Shown in pieces: positions 48,277 to 57,691 of a stretch of DNA of 64,000 nt. The DNA lies in the NCBI GenBank assembly GCA_020636905.1, contig JACJWX010000012.1, positions 38,802 through 102,801 of the forward strand. Direction: 5' to 3'. Numbering within the stretch: the first letter of the stretch is position 1; every line of letters begins with the position of its first letter. A program made the translations under genes and the position numbers. The notes below the pieces were generated by a model. The model was not told where the DNA came from, made no database searches, and saw only the letters and a program-made list of their open reading frames with translations. Source of the DNA: Actinomycetota bacterium (lineage in GTDB: Bacteria; Actinomycetota; Thermoleophilia; Miltoncostaeales; Miltoncostaeaceae).

Positions 48277-48522
48277 CTACCCCAGGAACTCGGCGACGCT
48301 GACGCGGTGCGGGGTCCGGTCGACTCCCGCGAGGGTGATCTCCGCCGGCCACTCCGGCGGCGTATGGCCCGCGTCCTCCGGGGGCGCCGTCACGACAGCC
48401 TGCCAGCGCACCACCGTCGCCTCCCATCCGATGTCCAGGAAGTCGCGCTGGAGGTCGTGGAGCAGATCGGGAGGACCGATGAGGCGGTATCCGGTGGGCT
48501 CGGGCTGGGGTGCGGCGCACAT
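48277..48522 (-). CDS. Small hypothetical protein
   Basis: 81 residues, unrecognised. It reads as one alpha/beta unit: GYRLIGPPDLLHDLQRDFLDIGWEATVVRW, then WPAEITLAGVDRTPHRVSVAEFLG. Codon bias is normal. It converges with the polytopic membrane gene (six bases apart) and diverges from the next small gene by only 19 bp, so both starts share one tight regulatory strip. Confidence 0.55.
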   Translation of the reverse strand: MCAAPQPEPTGYRLIGPPDLLHDLQRDFLDIGWEATVVRWQAVVTAPPEDAGHTPPEWPAEITLAGVDRTPHRVSVAEFLG

Positions 48523-48541
48523 TTGTGGGTAGTCTGCCGGT

Positions 48542-48841
48542 GTGGCCGACGTCGTGTCCATCGCCGGGGAGATCAGCCTGCTGTGGCAGGACGAGGACCC
48601 GTATCACGGCGAGGTCATCCTCATGACCCTGGACACCGACGAGACCATGGCCATGAACACCTTCGAGCTGAAGGGTGACCTCGCCGCGAGGCTTCGGGAC
48701 GTGCTCGAGGAGGGCATGCGCGTGCGCGTGGATTGCCGCCCCGACGTCCAGGAGGTCGTCAGCTTCGACACCGGCGAGACCTCCGACGAGGACGTCGCCG
48801 TGGTGGTCGACGTCGTCCCCATCGACACCTCGGGCGCCTGA
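48542..48841 (+). CDS. Small acidic hypothetical protein
   Basis: 99 residues with a beta-rich, acidic composition: EISLLWQDEDPYHGEVILMTLDTDET, LKGDLAARLRDVLEEGMRVRVDCRPDVQEVVSF and DEDVAVVVDVVPIDTSG. No family recognised. GTG start. A tRNA-Gln gene follows 45 bp later on the same strand. Confidence 0.55.
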   Translation: MADVVSIAGEISLLWQDEDPYHGEVILMTLDTDETMAMNTFELKGDLAARLRDVLEEGMRVRVDCRPDVQEVVSFDTGETSDEDVAVVVDVVPIDTSGA

Positions 48842-48886
48842 TGCGTGCTCACAGGACCCCCGCTAAGATCGCCGCGCAGTCCTCGG

Positions 48887-48960
48887 TGGGGCGTAGCCAA
48901 GCGGTAAGGCAACGGGTTTTGGTCCCGTGATCGGAGGTTCGAATCCTCCCGCCCCAGCCA
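48887..48960 (+). tRNA. tRNA-Gln (anticodon UUG)
   Basis: A complete 74-nt cloverleaf with encoded CCA. The acceptor is TGGGGCG/CGCCCCA with discriminator G, the D-arm GCC/GGC, and the anticodon stem ACGGG/CCCGT around loop TTTTGGT (anticodon TTG). The T-arm is GGAGG-TTCGAAT-CCTCC. A TAAGAT hexamer about 20 bases upstream is a possible -10. Confidence 0.96.
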
Positions 48961-48995
48961 GTGTCATGTTCCCCGCCACCCCGGAGTGATCCTCG

Positions 48996-50387
48996 ATGAA
49001 TCTCGGTGTGGTCGTGCTCGCCGCCGGACTCGGCACCAGGATGCGGTCTGCACGGCCGAAGGTCCTTCATGAAATCGCGGGTCGACCGCTGATCGGGTGG
49101 GTCCTCAGCGCCCTCGCGGACGTCGACCCCACCCACACGGTCGTGGTCGTCGGGCACGGCGCCGACGAGGTGCGCGCGGTCCTCCCCGAGGGGGTCGACA
49201 CCGCGCTCCAGGAGGAACAGCTCGGCACCGGGCACGCGACGCGGATGGGCCTGGACACGCTCTCGTCGGAGTGCGACCGGGTGCTGGTGCTCTGCGGGGA
49301 CACCCCTTTGCTCCGGCCGAAGCTCATCGCCGATCTCATCGCCCAGCACTCCGCCGGCGAGGGTGCCGTCACGATGGTGACGGCCGTGCTCGACGACGCC
49401 GGGGCGTACGGGCGGGTGCTGCGCGACGACGAGGGACGCGTGACGGGTGTCGTCGAGGCCAAGGACGCCGATGAGGCCCAGCTTGCCGTCAACGAGATCA
49501 ATGCGGGCATCTACGTCTTCGACCGGGCCGGCCTCGAGGCGGCCATCGGTCAGGTCGGCTCCGACAACGCGCAGGGCGAGGTCTACCTCCCCGACGTGCT
49601 GCCGCTGATGGGCGACACGATCGGCGCTCTGATCGCGGACGACCCCGACGTCGTCGCCGGGGTCAACACGCGCGTGCATCTTTCGGAGTGCGAGTGGGTG
49701 ATCCAGGAGCGGCTCCGCGAGGCCGCCATGCTCGGCGGCGTGACCATGCCGGATCCATCGACGGTCTACTTCGACGCCGACGTGGTCGTCGGCCAGGACA
49801 CGACCCTGCTCCCGGGGGTCCATCTGCGCGGGACGACCGAGATCGCCGACGGATGCACCATCGGTCCGGACTGCACGCTGGTCGACTCACAGGTCGGCAC
49901 GGGGGCCACGGTCATCTCGGCCCACGTGCTGCAGAGCACGATCGGCGCCGGCGCGCAGGTCGGGCCGTTCGCCTATCTGCGTCCCGAGACGGACCTTTCG
50001 GAGCGCGCGAAGATCGGCACATTCGTCGAGACCAAGAAATCGCGCATCGGGCCCGGGGCAAAGGTGCCCCATCTCTCGTACATTGGTGACGCCGACATTG
50101 GCGAGGGGACGAATATCGGCGCCGGCAACATCACCGCGAACTACGACGGCTTCCGCAAGCACGCGACCCGCATCGGCGCGCGCGTCAAGACGGGGTCCGA
50201 TTGTGTGTTCGTGGCCCCGGTGGAGATCGGAGACGACGCGATGACCGCGGCGGGCTCGATCATCACCAGCGACATCCCCGATGGCGCGCTCGGCATCGCC
50301 CGCGCCCGGCAGGACAACAAGGAAGGGTTCACCGAGCGTGCGGCCGCACGCGCGAAGCAGGCCGCCGAGGAGGGCGACGGGGCGTGA
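48996..50387 (+). CDS. glmU: Bifunctional N-acetylglucosamine-1-phosphate uridyltransferase / glucosamine-1-P acetyltransferase
   Basis: Makes UDP-GlcNAc for peptidoglycan. 463 residues. The N-terminal uridyltransferase has LAAGLGTRMRSARPKVLHEIAGRPL, EEQLGTGHA, LCGDTPLL and VNEINAGIYVF. A linker helix leads to a left-handed beta-helix acetyltransferase (IGAGAQVGPFAYLRPETDL, GTFVETKKSRIGPGAKVPHLSYIGDADIGEGTNIGAGNITANYDG). The acidic Ala-rich tail is poorly conserved. It overlaps prs (GTGA); glmU-prs linkage is widespread. Confidence 0.96.
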   Translation: MNLGVVVLAAGLGTRMRSARPKVLHEIAGRPLIGWVLSALADVDPTHTVVVVGHGADEVRAVLPEGVDTALQEEQLGTGHATRMGLDTLSSECDRVLVLCGDTPLLRPKLIADLIAQHSAGEGAVTMVTAVLDDAGAYGRVLRDDEGRVTGVVEAKDADEAQLAVNEINAGIYVFDRAGLEAAIGQVGSDNAQGEVYLPDVLPLMGDTIGALIADDPDVVAGVNTRVHLSECEWVIQERLREAAMLGGVTMPDPSTVYFDADVVVGQDTTLLPGVHLRGTTEIADGCTIGPDCTLVDSQVGTGATVISAHVLQSTIGAGAQVGPFAYLRPETDLSERAKIGTFVETKKSRIGPGAKVPHLSYIGDADIGEGTNIGAGNITANYDGFRKHATRIGARVKTGSDCVFVAPVEIGDDAMTAAGSIITSDIPDGALGIARARQDNKEGFTERAAARAKQAAEEGDGA

Positions 50388-51379
50388 GCAGCAGCACGAT
50401 CGATCGGCAGGACAACAAGCGGCTGATGGTGTTCAGTGGGCGCACCAGCCGCGAACTGGGCGACCGTATCGCCGACGACCTCGGCATCACGCTGGGCGAC
50501 GTCAACCTCAAGACCTTCGCCAACGGCGAGATCTACGTCCGCTTCGAGGAGAGCATCCGCGGCGCGGACATCTTCCTCGTCCAGTCGACGGCCCAGCCGG
50601 TGAACGACTCGCTGATGGAACTCCTCATCATGATCGACGCCGCCAAGCTCGCCTCGGCGCATCGGATCAACGCCGTGATCCCCTGGTACGGCTACTCCCG
50701 GCAGGACAAGAAGTCCGCGCCGCGCGAACCGATCACCGCCAAGCTGGTGGCCGAGCTGCTGCAGGCCGCCGGTGTCGACCGGGTGCTCACCATGGACCTC
50801 CACGCCGGGCAGGTTCAGGGGTTCTTCCGGATCCCGGTCGACCACATGACCGCGGTGCCGCTCATCGTCGAGCACTTCCGCGAGCGCAAGGAGCGGGGTG
50901 AACTGGTCCGCCCCGTGGTCGTCTCGCCGGACGCCGGACGAGCGAAGCTCGCGAACCACGTCGCCGAGGATCTGGGCGCCGACCTGGCCGTGCTCACCAA
51001 ACAGCGTCCCGAGCACAACTCGGCCGAGATCACCCTGCTGGTCGGTGACGTCGCCGGCAAGGACGCGATCCTCATCGACGACATGATCGACACGGCCGGA
51101 ACGCTCGTGGCCGGCGCGAACACCATCAAGGCGGCAGGAGCCCGCCGCGTGTACAGCGCGGCCGTGCACGGGTTGTTCTCGGGGCCGGCGTTCGAGCGGT
51201 TGCGCGGCTCGGCCATCGAAGAGGTGGTGATCACCGACACAGTGCCGCTGCCGCCCGACGCACCGCACGACCTGCTCAAGATCGTGAGCGTCTCGAAGAT
51301 CCTGGCCGATTCGATCCACAATGTGTTCTGCGACGAGTCGGTCAGCGAGATCTTCGCCGGGCAGAACCAGCTCTTCTAG
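50384..51379 (+). CDS. prs: Ribose-phosphate pyrophosphokinase
   Basis: Makes PRPP from ribose-5-phosphate and ATP, feeding purine, pyrimidine, His, Trp and NAD synthesis, as well as the hpt enzyme encoded near 11 kb. 331 residues. Seen: FSGRTSRELGDRIADDLG, the flexible loop YGYSRQDKKSAPREPITAKLVAELL, MDLHAGQVQGFF, and the PRPP loop ILIDDMIDTAGTL. GTG start inside the glmU stop. Confidence 0.96.
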   Translation: MSSSTIDRQDNKRLMVFSGRTSRELGDRIADDLGITLGDVNLKTFANGEIYVRFEESIRGADIFLVQSTAQPVNDSLMELLIMIDAAKLASAHRINAVIPWYGYSRQDKKSAPREPITAKLVAELLQAAGVDRVLTMDLHAGQVQGFFRIPVDHMTAVPLIVEHFRERKERGELVRPVVVSPDAGRAKLANHVAEDLGADLAVLTKQRPEHNSAEITLLVGDVAGKDAILIDDMIDTAGTLVAGANTIKAAGARRVYSAAVHGLFSGPAFERLRGSAIEEVVITDTVPLPPDAPHDLLKIVSVSKILADSIHNVFCDESVSEIFAGQNQLF

Positions 51380-51410
51380 GCAGCGCGAACCGCCCGGCCC
51401 GCACGCGTGC

Positions 51411-51436
51411 CCGGTCCCCGCGGGGCCGGGTATCAT
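51411..51436 (+). promoter_or_regulatory. Hairpin followed by candidate pth -10 box
   Basis: CCGGTCCCC/GGGGCCGG forms a hairpin (51411-51429) after prs with no U-tract. TATCAT at 51431-51436 directly follows and is a plausible -10 for pth, 54 bases before its ATG. Confidence 0.4.
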
Positions 51437-51489
51437 CCCCGGCCGCGCGCGTGCGACGCGGGCGCAGCAACCAGTCGATTGGGCACCGA

Positions 51490-52167
51490 ATGACCGCCAC
51501 CACAACACCGGACGCCACGGCACCCGTGCGTCTCGTGGTCGGTCTGGGGAACCCCGGCAGCAGGTACGAACGCACACGCCACAACGCGGGCCAGCGGGTG
51601 GTCGAGGCCCTCGCCGCCCGGCTCGGGGCGGGCCGGATGGTCGACCGCTACGCCGGCCGGTTCACCGAGGTGCGCGGACCATCGGGGCCGCTCGCGTTGT
51701 TGATCCCCACCACGTTCATGAACGACTCGGGCCGTTCGGTGGGACCCGCGGCCGGCCAGTTGCGCGCCGCACCGGATCAGGTGCTGGTGGTGCACGACGA
51801 GGTCGACCTTCCCTTCGGCGTCGTGCGCGGCAAGCGGGGAGGGGGACCCGGGGGGCACAACGGGCTCCGGTCGCTCGACGTGGCGCTCGGCTCGCGCGAC
51901 TACCTGCGGGTGCGACTGGGCGTCGGGCGTCCCGATCCGGCCTTTCGCGGCGACACCGCCGCGTGGGTGCTCGCCGCGTTCTCCGAGCCGGCGTCCGAGG
52001 TGGACGAGCTGCTCGGCGCGGGACTGGCAATGGTCGAGTCCGCGCTCGAGCACGGATTCGACGCCGCGATCGCCACCCACCACGCGTCGCCTCCGGGCGC
52101 ACGCGCCAAAGCCCGCGCCGAACGCCGCGAGGCCGGCACCACCACGACAGACGACGGGAGCGAATGA
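51490..52167 (+). CDS. pth: Peptidyl-tRNA hydrolase
   Basis: Recycles peptidyl-tRNA released from ribosomes. 225 residues. Catalytic His is in RYERTRHNAGQRVVE and Asp in VVHDEVDLPFG. GLGNPG, TFMNDSGRSVG and GGGPGGHNGLRSL are the other signatures. The last 25 residues are a basic, disordered-looking tail. ATGA overlap with mfd. In Bacillus and many Actinobacteria a ctc/rplY gene lies between prs and pth; it is absent here. Confidence 0.94.
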   Translation: MTATTTPDATAPVRLVVGLGNPGSRYERTRHNAGQRVVEALAARLGAGRMVDRYAGRFTEVRGPSGPLALLIPTTFMNDSGRSVGPAAGQLRAAPDQVLVVHDEVDLPFGVVRGKRGGGPGGHNGLRSLDVALGSRDYLRVRLGVGRPDPAFRGDTAAWVLAAFSEPASEVDELLGAGLAMVESALEHGFDAAIATHHASPPGARAKARAERREAGTTTTDDGSE

Positions 52168-55100
52168 CGACGCGCACTGGCGACACGACCTTCGTCGATC
52201 TACTGCTCGGCAACGTGACGCTCGCCGCCGCGGCGAGCGCCGTGTCGGGCGGTACGTCCGCGGGAGTCGTCCATCTGGCGCGCCCGGCGTGGCCGTTCAC
52301 GCTCGCGGCCCTGGTGGGTCCGGAGACGCGTCCGATCCTGGTCGTGTGCCCCGAAGACGAGGAGGCCCGCGATCTCGCGGTCCAGCTCGAGGCGCTGCTG
52401 GGCCGGGCGGCCGTCGCGCTCTACCCCTCGCGCGGAGTCCCGGTCGGTGGCCCGGTGGGCGCCTCGCCGCACCTCGTCGGCCAGCGCGCCCGCGCCATGG
52501 CCACGGCGCATCGCGGGGGCAGCGTGGTCATCGCGGGAATCCCGGCGCTCGCCGAACGCATTGCCCCGGCGGCCGCCTGGCCGGATCCGCTGACCCTCGG
52601 CCTTGCCCAGGAGCACTCCCTCGAAAGCCTGTCGGACCGACTCGCGGCGCTCGGGTACGAACGCACCCAGCAGGTCGAGGAGCGGGGTGAGTTCTCGGTG
52701 CGGGGCGGCATCCTGGACGTCTACCCGTCGACCGGCGACCTGCCGGTGCGGGTCGAGTTCTTCGGTGACGAGATCGAGAGCATCCGGGCGTTCTCGCCCT
52801 TCACCCAGCGGACGATCCGTCCCCTCGAACGTGCGGTCTGCTGGCCCGCGGCCGAACCCGAGGCGGCGCCGGAGGCCGATCCGCTGCGGGAGCCCGGCTT
52901 CGCGGATGCGCTGATGGTCCGGCTGGCGCCGCGGGAGTTCGCGGCGGCGCTGCGGGCCGCGCGCGAGCGCTTCGAGGACGAAGCCGCGTCCGGGGCACTG
53001 GTGGAGTCGACCGAGCTCGAAGCCGAGCTCGACGGGCGGTCGGTGCTGGACCTGCGCGTGCCCGCGGGTGGCGAGTCGCCTGCCTTCGACGCGGTCGAGG
53101 CGCGATTCGCGACGCGCGGCCTCCGGGAGGCGGAAGCCGAACTGGCCAGACTCGCCAGGAACGGGCACCGCGTCCTGGTCGCGTTCGCCCGCCGCGGCGA
53201 CATGGAGCGCGCGGCCATGCGCCTGGAACGGATCAAGCCGGTGATGATCGAGGCCGGCGCACTGCCCGAGCCGGGGACGGTGGCCTTCGCGGCGCTGCCG
53301 CTCCGCGACGGGATCCTGTCGCGGGATCTCTCGCTCGCGCTGGTGCCGGAAGGGGCCATCTTCCGTCGCCGCCGCGCCGCCGCCGAGCACGGCCCGGTCG
53401 TGGGCAAGCGCCTGGCCAGCTTCATGGACCTTCGCGTCGGCGACTACGTGGTGCACGAGGACCACGGCATCGGGCGGCTCACCGGGTTCGAGACCCGCAC
53501 CGTCGCGAACGTGACCCGCGACTACCTGGCGCTCGCGTTCCAGGGCAGTGACCGCCTGTTCGTCCCGCACGACCAGCTCGATCGTGTGACGCGCTACGTG
53601 GGTGCGGACGGCGGGTCCCCGGCGCTCTCGAAGCTCGGGGGCAAGGCCTGGGAGAAGATGAAGGCGCGCGCCCGGGCGGCCGTCCGTGAGATGGCGGGCG
53701 AGCTCATCGCCCTGTACGAAGCGCGCCAGCGGGTGGAGGGCCACGCCTTTCCCGAGAGCGAGGAGATGGTGGCCGAGCTGGAGCGCCGGTTCGCCCACCA
53801 GGAGACGCCGGACCAGCAGCGCGCCATCGACGCGGTCTACGACGACATGGAACGCGCCCGCCCGATGGACCGCCTCATCTGCGGGGACGTGGGCTTCGGC
53901 AAGACGGAGATCGCGATGCGCGGCGCGTTCAAGGCCGCCGCCGGGGGCAAGCAGGTGATGGTGCTCGCGCCGACCACGATCCTGGCGCAGCAGCACCTCG
54001 CGACCTTCCGCGAGCGCTTCGCCGATCTGCCGGTGAGCGTCGACATGGTCAACCGTTTCAGGACCCCGACCGAGGTGCGCCAGGTCCTCGCGCAGTTCGC
54101 CGAGGGCAAGCTCGACATCCTCATCGGAACCCACCGGCTGCTGTCGATGGACGTCAACCCGCACGATCTCGGGCTCGTGATCGTCGACGAGGAACAGCGG
54201 TTCGGGGTCGCCCAGAAGGAGGCGCTCCGCCAGCTGAAGGTCCGCGTGGACGTGCTCGCCATGAGCGCGACCCCGATTCCCAGGACACTGCAGATCTCGC
54301 TCTCGGGGCTGCGCGACATCAGCGTGATCGAGACGCCGCCCCGTGGGCGCCGTCCCATCGCCACGCACGTGGGGGAGTACGACGAGGCGCTCGTGCAGGA
54401 GGCGCTGCAGCGGGAGCACGAGCGGGGCGGCCAGAGCTTCTACCTCCACAACCGGGTCGAGACAATCGATCAGGCCGCCGAACGCGTGCGCGCGCTGGTG
54501 CCCGGGCTGGAAGTGCGGGTCGCGCACGGGCAGATGGCGGAGCACGAACTCGAGGACGTCATGCTCTCGTTCATCCGCGGGGAGGGTGACGTGCTGGTCG
54601 CCACCAGCATCATCGAGAGCGGTCTCGACATCCCCCAGGCGAACACGCTCGTCGTCGAGGCGGCGGACCGGCTGGGCCTGTCCCAGCTCTACCAGATCCG
54701 CGGACGCGTCGGCCGCAGCAGCATCACCGCACACGCCTACCTCCTCTACGCGGACGAGGCCGCCCTCACGCGGGACGCCGCCGCGCGACTCCGTGCCCTC
54801 GCCGACTACACCGAGCTCGGATCCGGGCTGCGCATCGCCATGCGCGACCTGGAGATCCGCGGCGCCGGAAACCTCCTGGGCGACGAGCAGACCGGTCATG
54901 TGGCCGCCGTCGGCTTCGAGCTCTACGTCGAGATGCTGCAGGAGGCGGTGGCGCTCGGACAGGGGATCATCGTGCCGGAGCGGGAGGTGCGCATCGAGAT
55001 CCCGGTGTCCGCCTACATCCCCGCCGAGTACGTCGCGTTCGAGGCGGCCAAGATCGAGTTGCACCGGCGCATCTCGCTGGCCGCGGATCTGGAATCGGTG

Positions 55101-55427
55101 GGGTCGCTTCGCGATGAGATCACCGACCGCTTCGGTGAGCCGCCGCCCGGCGTCGTCGCCCTCCTCGCCGTGCAGGAGCTCCGCATCCGGCTCCGCGCGA
55201 TCGGCGCCGCGCAGGCGGCGGTGCGCGGGGGCCGGGTGGTGGTGGCTCCCGTCAGCCTGACCTCGCAGCAACTCAAGTCGCTGCGCGAATCGACGCACCG
55301 GTTCCAGTACGACGCCCGCGCGCAGACGGCGTCGGTCCCGGCACCGAAGATGCCCGGTGAGCGCATCCAGGCTGCAAACGAGCTGCTTCAGGTGGTCGCC
55401 GCGGCCCTCGCCGGGGACGCTGAATGA
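52164..55427 (+). CDS. mfd: Transcription-repair coupling factor Mfd
   Basis: Displaces stalled RNA polymerase and recruits UvrA. 1087 residues. The UvrB-like N-terminal module includes EERGEFSVRGGILDVYP and VRVEFFGDEIESIR. The RNAP-interacting domain contains GDYVVHEDHGIGRLTGFETR. The helicase part has DRLICGDVGFGKTEIAMRGAF (Walker A), VIVDEEQRFG (DEEQ box), LAMSATPIPRTL, VATSIIESGLDIPQANT and the GRVGRSSITAHAYL arginine finger. The C-terminal TRCF domain follows. Coupled to pth and the foldase gene by ATGA overlaps. Confidence 0.97.
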   Translation: MTTRTGDTTFVDLLLGNVTLAAAASAVSGGTSAGVVHLARPAWPFTLAALVGPETRPILVVCPEDEEARDLAVQLEALLGRAAVALYPSRGVPVGGPVGASPHLVGQRARAMATAHRGGSVVIAGIPALAERIAPAAAWPDPLTLGLAQEHSLESLSDRLAALGYERTQQVEERGEFSVRGGILDVYPSTGDLPVRVEFFGDEIESIRAFSPFTQRTIRPLERAVCWPAAEPEAAPEADPLREPGFADALMVRLAPREFAAALRAARERFEDEAASGALVESTELEAELDGRSVLDLRVPAGGESPAFDAVEARFATRGLREAEAELARLARNGHRVLVAFARRGDMERAAMRLERIKPVMIEAGALPEPGTVAFAALPLRDGILSRDLSLALVPEGAIFRRRRAAAEHGPVVGKRLASFMDLRVGDYVVHEDHGIGRLTGFETRTVANVTRDYLALAFQGSDRLFVPHDQLDRVTRYVGADGGSPALSKLGGKAWEKMKARARAAVREMAGELIALYEARQRVEGHAFPESEEMVAELERRFAHQETPDQQRAIDAVYDDMERARPMDRLICGDVGFGKTEIAMRGAFKAAAGGKQVMVLAPTTILAQQHLATFRERFADLPVSVDMVNRFRTPTEVRQVLAQFAEGKLDILIGTHRLLSMDVNPHDLGLVIVDEEQRFGVAQKEALRQLKVRVDVLAMSATPIPRTLQISLSGLRDISVIETPPRGRRPIATHVGEYDEALVQEALQREHERGGQSFYLHNRVETIDQAAERVRALVPGLEVRVAHGQMAEHELEDVMLSFIRGEGDVLVATSIIESGLDIPQANTLVVEAADRLGLSQLYQIRGRVGRSSITAHAYLLYADEAALTRDAAARLRALADYTELGSGLRIAMRDLEIRGAGNLLGDEQTGHVAAVGFELYVEMLQEAVALGQGIIVPEREVRIEIPVSAYIPAEYVAFEAAKIELHRRISLAADLESVGSLRDEITDRFGEPPPGVVALLAVQELRIRLRAIGAAQAAVRGGRVVVAPVSLTSQQLKSLRESTHRFQYDARAQTASVPAPKMPGERIQAANELLQVVAAALAGDAE

Positions 55428-56533
55428 CCGCCTCCGGTGACGATGGACCCCGCATTCCTTTGGGGTTTCGCGCCCGTGCTACGATCCCGCCCGCTGTGGG
55501 ACACATCACTCGTTTCAGGGCCCGTCGGGCGCTTCCCGTCGTGGGCATCACCATCACGATCGTCGCGTCGGCCGGGGTCCTCACCGCCTGCGGCGGCGAC
55601 AGCGTCGACCTCCCCTCCGGAGTGGTCGCGCGAGTCGGTGACGCGAACATCACCCAGGTCCAGCTCGACCGGCTGCTGGTGCAGGCCGAGGCCGGCCAGG
55701 GCAGCGGCGTGTCGTTCCCGAAGAAGGGGACCGCCGAGTACACCGACCTGGAACGGCAGGGCCTCGCGCAGCTCGTGCAGCAGCGCATCATCGAGTTCGA
55801 AGCCCGCAAGTGCGGCAAGGCGTGCGACGTCAGCAACAAAGAGGTCGCCACCGCCCTCGACTCGGTCAAGCAGAGCGAAGCGGCCGGCGACGACAAGAAG
55901 TTCCAGCAGTTCCTGAAGGACCGGAAGTTCACCATCGAGGAAGCCCGCCGCCAGGTGCGCATCAACCTCGAACAGGGCAAGCTCGAGAGCAACGTCACCC
56001 GCGGAGTGCGCTTCACCGCCGCCGACGCCAAGAAGTACTACAACGACAATCGCACCCAGTTCCACGTCGCCGCCGGGCGCACCGCGTCCCACATCCTCGT
56101 CGCGACCAAGGCTGAGGCGGACCGCATCGCCCTCGAGGCGACCCCGCAGAACTTCGCCGACCTCGCCAAGCAGTACAGCACCGACACCGGCACCAAGGAC
56201 AACGGCGGCAACCTGGGGCCGCTGCAGAAGGGAACGCTGGTTCCCGAGTTCGAGAAGGTGGCCTACGCCCTGAAGAAGGGCGAGATCTCCGCGCCGGTCA
56301 AGACGCAGTTCGGCTGGCACATCATCTACGTGTCCAACGTGACTCCGGCCCGGACGATCCCGTTCGCCGAGGCGAAAACCGGGATCATCCAGCAGCAGCT
56401 GCAGACCAAGCGCAACGAGAAGCTCACCGAGTGGGGCCAGAAGACGCTCGCCGACTGGGAGAAGGAAACGGTGTACGCCAACTCCGACCTGGCTCCGCAG
56501 ACCGACACGACCGGGGCCACCACCGCGCCGTGA
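55424..56533 (+). CDS. PrsA/SurA-like peptidyl-prolyl isomerase lipoprotein
   Basis: An extracytoplasmic foldase. A lipobox (GVLTACGG) predicts lipid attachment. A SurA-N-like helical region follows (VQLDRLLVQAEAG, EYTDLERQGLAQLVQQRIIEFEARKCG). The parvulin PPIase domain is at about 230-310: RTASHILVATKAEADRI, DLAKQYSTDTGTKDNGGNLG and VKTQFGWHIIYV. The ATG overlaps mfd (ATGA) with GGGGA before it. A GTG at 55496 would give a more usual signal-peptide length and follows a TACGAT hexamer, so it is a real alternative start. Confidence 0.88.
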   Translation: MTASGDDGPRIPLGFRARATIPPAVGHITRFRARRALPVVGITITIVASAGVLTACGGDSVDLPSGVVARVGDANITQVQLDRLLVQAEAGQGSGVSFPKKGTAEYTDLERQGLAQLVQQRIIEFEARKCGKACDVSNKEVATALDSVKQSEAAGDDKKFQQFLKDRKFTIEEARRQVRINLEQGKLESNVTRGVRFTAADAKKYYNDNRTQFHVAAGRTASHILVATKAEADRIALEATPQNFADLAKQYSTDTGTKDNGGNLGPLQKGTLVPEFEKVAYALKKGEISAPVKTQFGWHIIYVSNVTPARTIPFAEAKTGIIQQQLQTKRNEKLTEWGQKTLADWEKETVYANSDLAPQTDTTGATTAP

Positions 56534-57591
56534 TGCGGATCGTCGGGGTGGGGATGGGCGACCCCGACTCGGTTCCAGCTCGTGCGGTCGCCGAGGTGCG
56601 CGACGCCGCGCTGGTGTTCGCCGCCGATGTCCCAGGTGCGGTCCTCGACGTGCTCGGCGTCGTCGACCCGGCGCCGCTGGGCGCGCAGCAGCCAGGCGAC
56701 GACGCAGTGGTCATCGCGCTCGATGTCGAGGCGCACCGATTGGCCCGGCGGTTTCCCGACGCGGCGACCACCCCGCCCCGCGACGTCCTCCGCGACCGCG
56801 CCATCGCCGCGAGCGTGGCGCGCCTGGCGCGCGTGGGAGCGCGACTCCGCCGCGACTGCCCCTGGGATCGCGAGCAGCGTCCCGAAACCATCCTTCCGCA
56901 CACCGTCGAAGAAGTGTTCGAGGTGGTCGAGGCCGTCACCGAGGGGGACGCCGCCCGTGTCGCCGACGAACTCGGGGACCTCCTGTTCCAGGTGGTCTTC
57001 CTCAGCCGGTTCCTGGAGGAGGACGGAACCGGCGACCTCGGCACCGTGGCCGCCGCCCAGGCGGACAAGATGATCGAACGCCACCCGCACGTGTACGGCG
57101 AGGTGGTCGCGGGCGACGCGGCCGACGTGAACCGTTCGTGGGACGCGCGCAAGCGGGCCGCGCGGGCCGAGCAGGGGATCTTCCACGAGGTCCCGCGGGG
57201 CCTCCCGGCGATGGCCTACTCGGCGAAGATCCAGCGTCGCGCGGCATCGGTCGGATTCGTCTTCGGCGACGTCTCCGACGCCATGGCCCAGTTGCAGGAG
57301 GAGGTCGGGGAACTCGCGGCCGAGCCCGGTTCGTTCGAACTCGGCGATGTCCTGTTCGCCGCCATCGCGGTCGCGCAGCGACTGGGTGTGGACGCGGAGC
57401 TCGCCCTCCGCGAGACGGCGGTCAGGTTCCGTCGGCGCCTGGAACACGCGTCTGAGCTGGCGCGGGCCGACGGACGTCGCTTCGAGGACGCGGATCTCGA
57501 TGACCAGCTCGAGTGGTACCTCACCGCTCGACTCCTCGAACAGGCGTCCTCGGGCGAGTCGCCGACACCGGGGCGTTCGGGCGACATCTGA
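56533..57591 (+). CDS. mazG: MazG nucleotide pyrophosphohydrolase with a shortened methylase-like head
   Basis: Hydrolyses NTPs or dNTPs to NMPs, cleaning damaged nucleotides. 352 residues. Two MazG modules: the first CPWDREQRPETILPHTVEEVFEVVEAV...DELGDLLFQVVF, the second AMAQLQEEVGELAAEPGSFELGDVLFA. The first 90 residues begin VGVGMGDPDSVPARAVAEV, like the start of the tetrapyrrole-methylase domain of YabN-type MazG proteins, but the domain is much too short. Stop and start overlap by one base with the foldase gene (TGATG). Confidence 0.88.
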   Translation: MRIVGVGMGDPDSVPARAVAEVRDAALVFAADVPGAVLDVLGVVDPAPLGAQQPGDDAVVIALDVEAHRLARRFPDAATTPPRDVLRDRAIAASVARLARVGARLRRDCPWDREQRPETILPHTVEEVFEVVEAVTEGDAARVADELGDLLFQVVFLSRFLEEDGTGDLGTVAAAQADKMIERHPHVYGEVVAGDAADVNRSWDARKRAARAEQGIFHEVPRGLPAMAYSAKIQRRAASVGFVFGDVSDAMAQLQEEVGELAAEPGSFELGDVLFAAIAVAQRLGVDAELALRETAVRFRRRLEHASELARADGRRFEDADLDDQLEWYLTARLLEQASSGESPTPGRSGDI

Positions 57592-57691
57592 CGCGCCCGT
57601 GGGAGCCCGCGACCACGACGGCGACCCGCGCCGGACCGCAATCGGTGCCGATGAGGCAAAGGTGCACCGGCTTGTGGCCGATACCTGACGT

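Noticed and set aside
52200..55298. 1032-residue open frame on the minus strand
   Set aside because: Fully antisense to mfd, which is certain from its motifs; the frame is a GC-bias shadow with His/Arg/Gly-rich composition and no family match.
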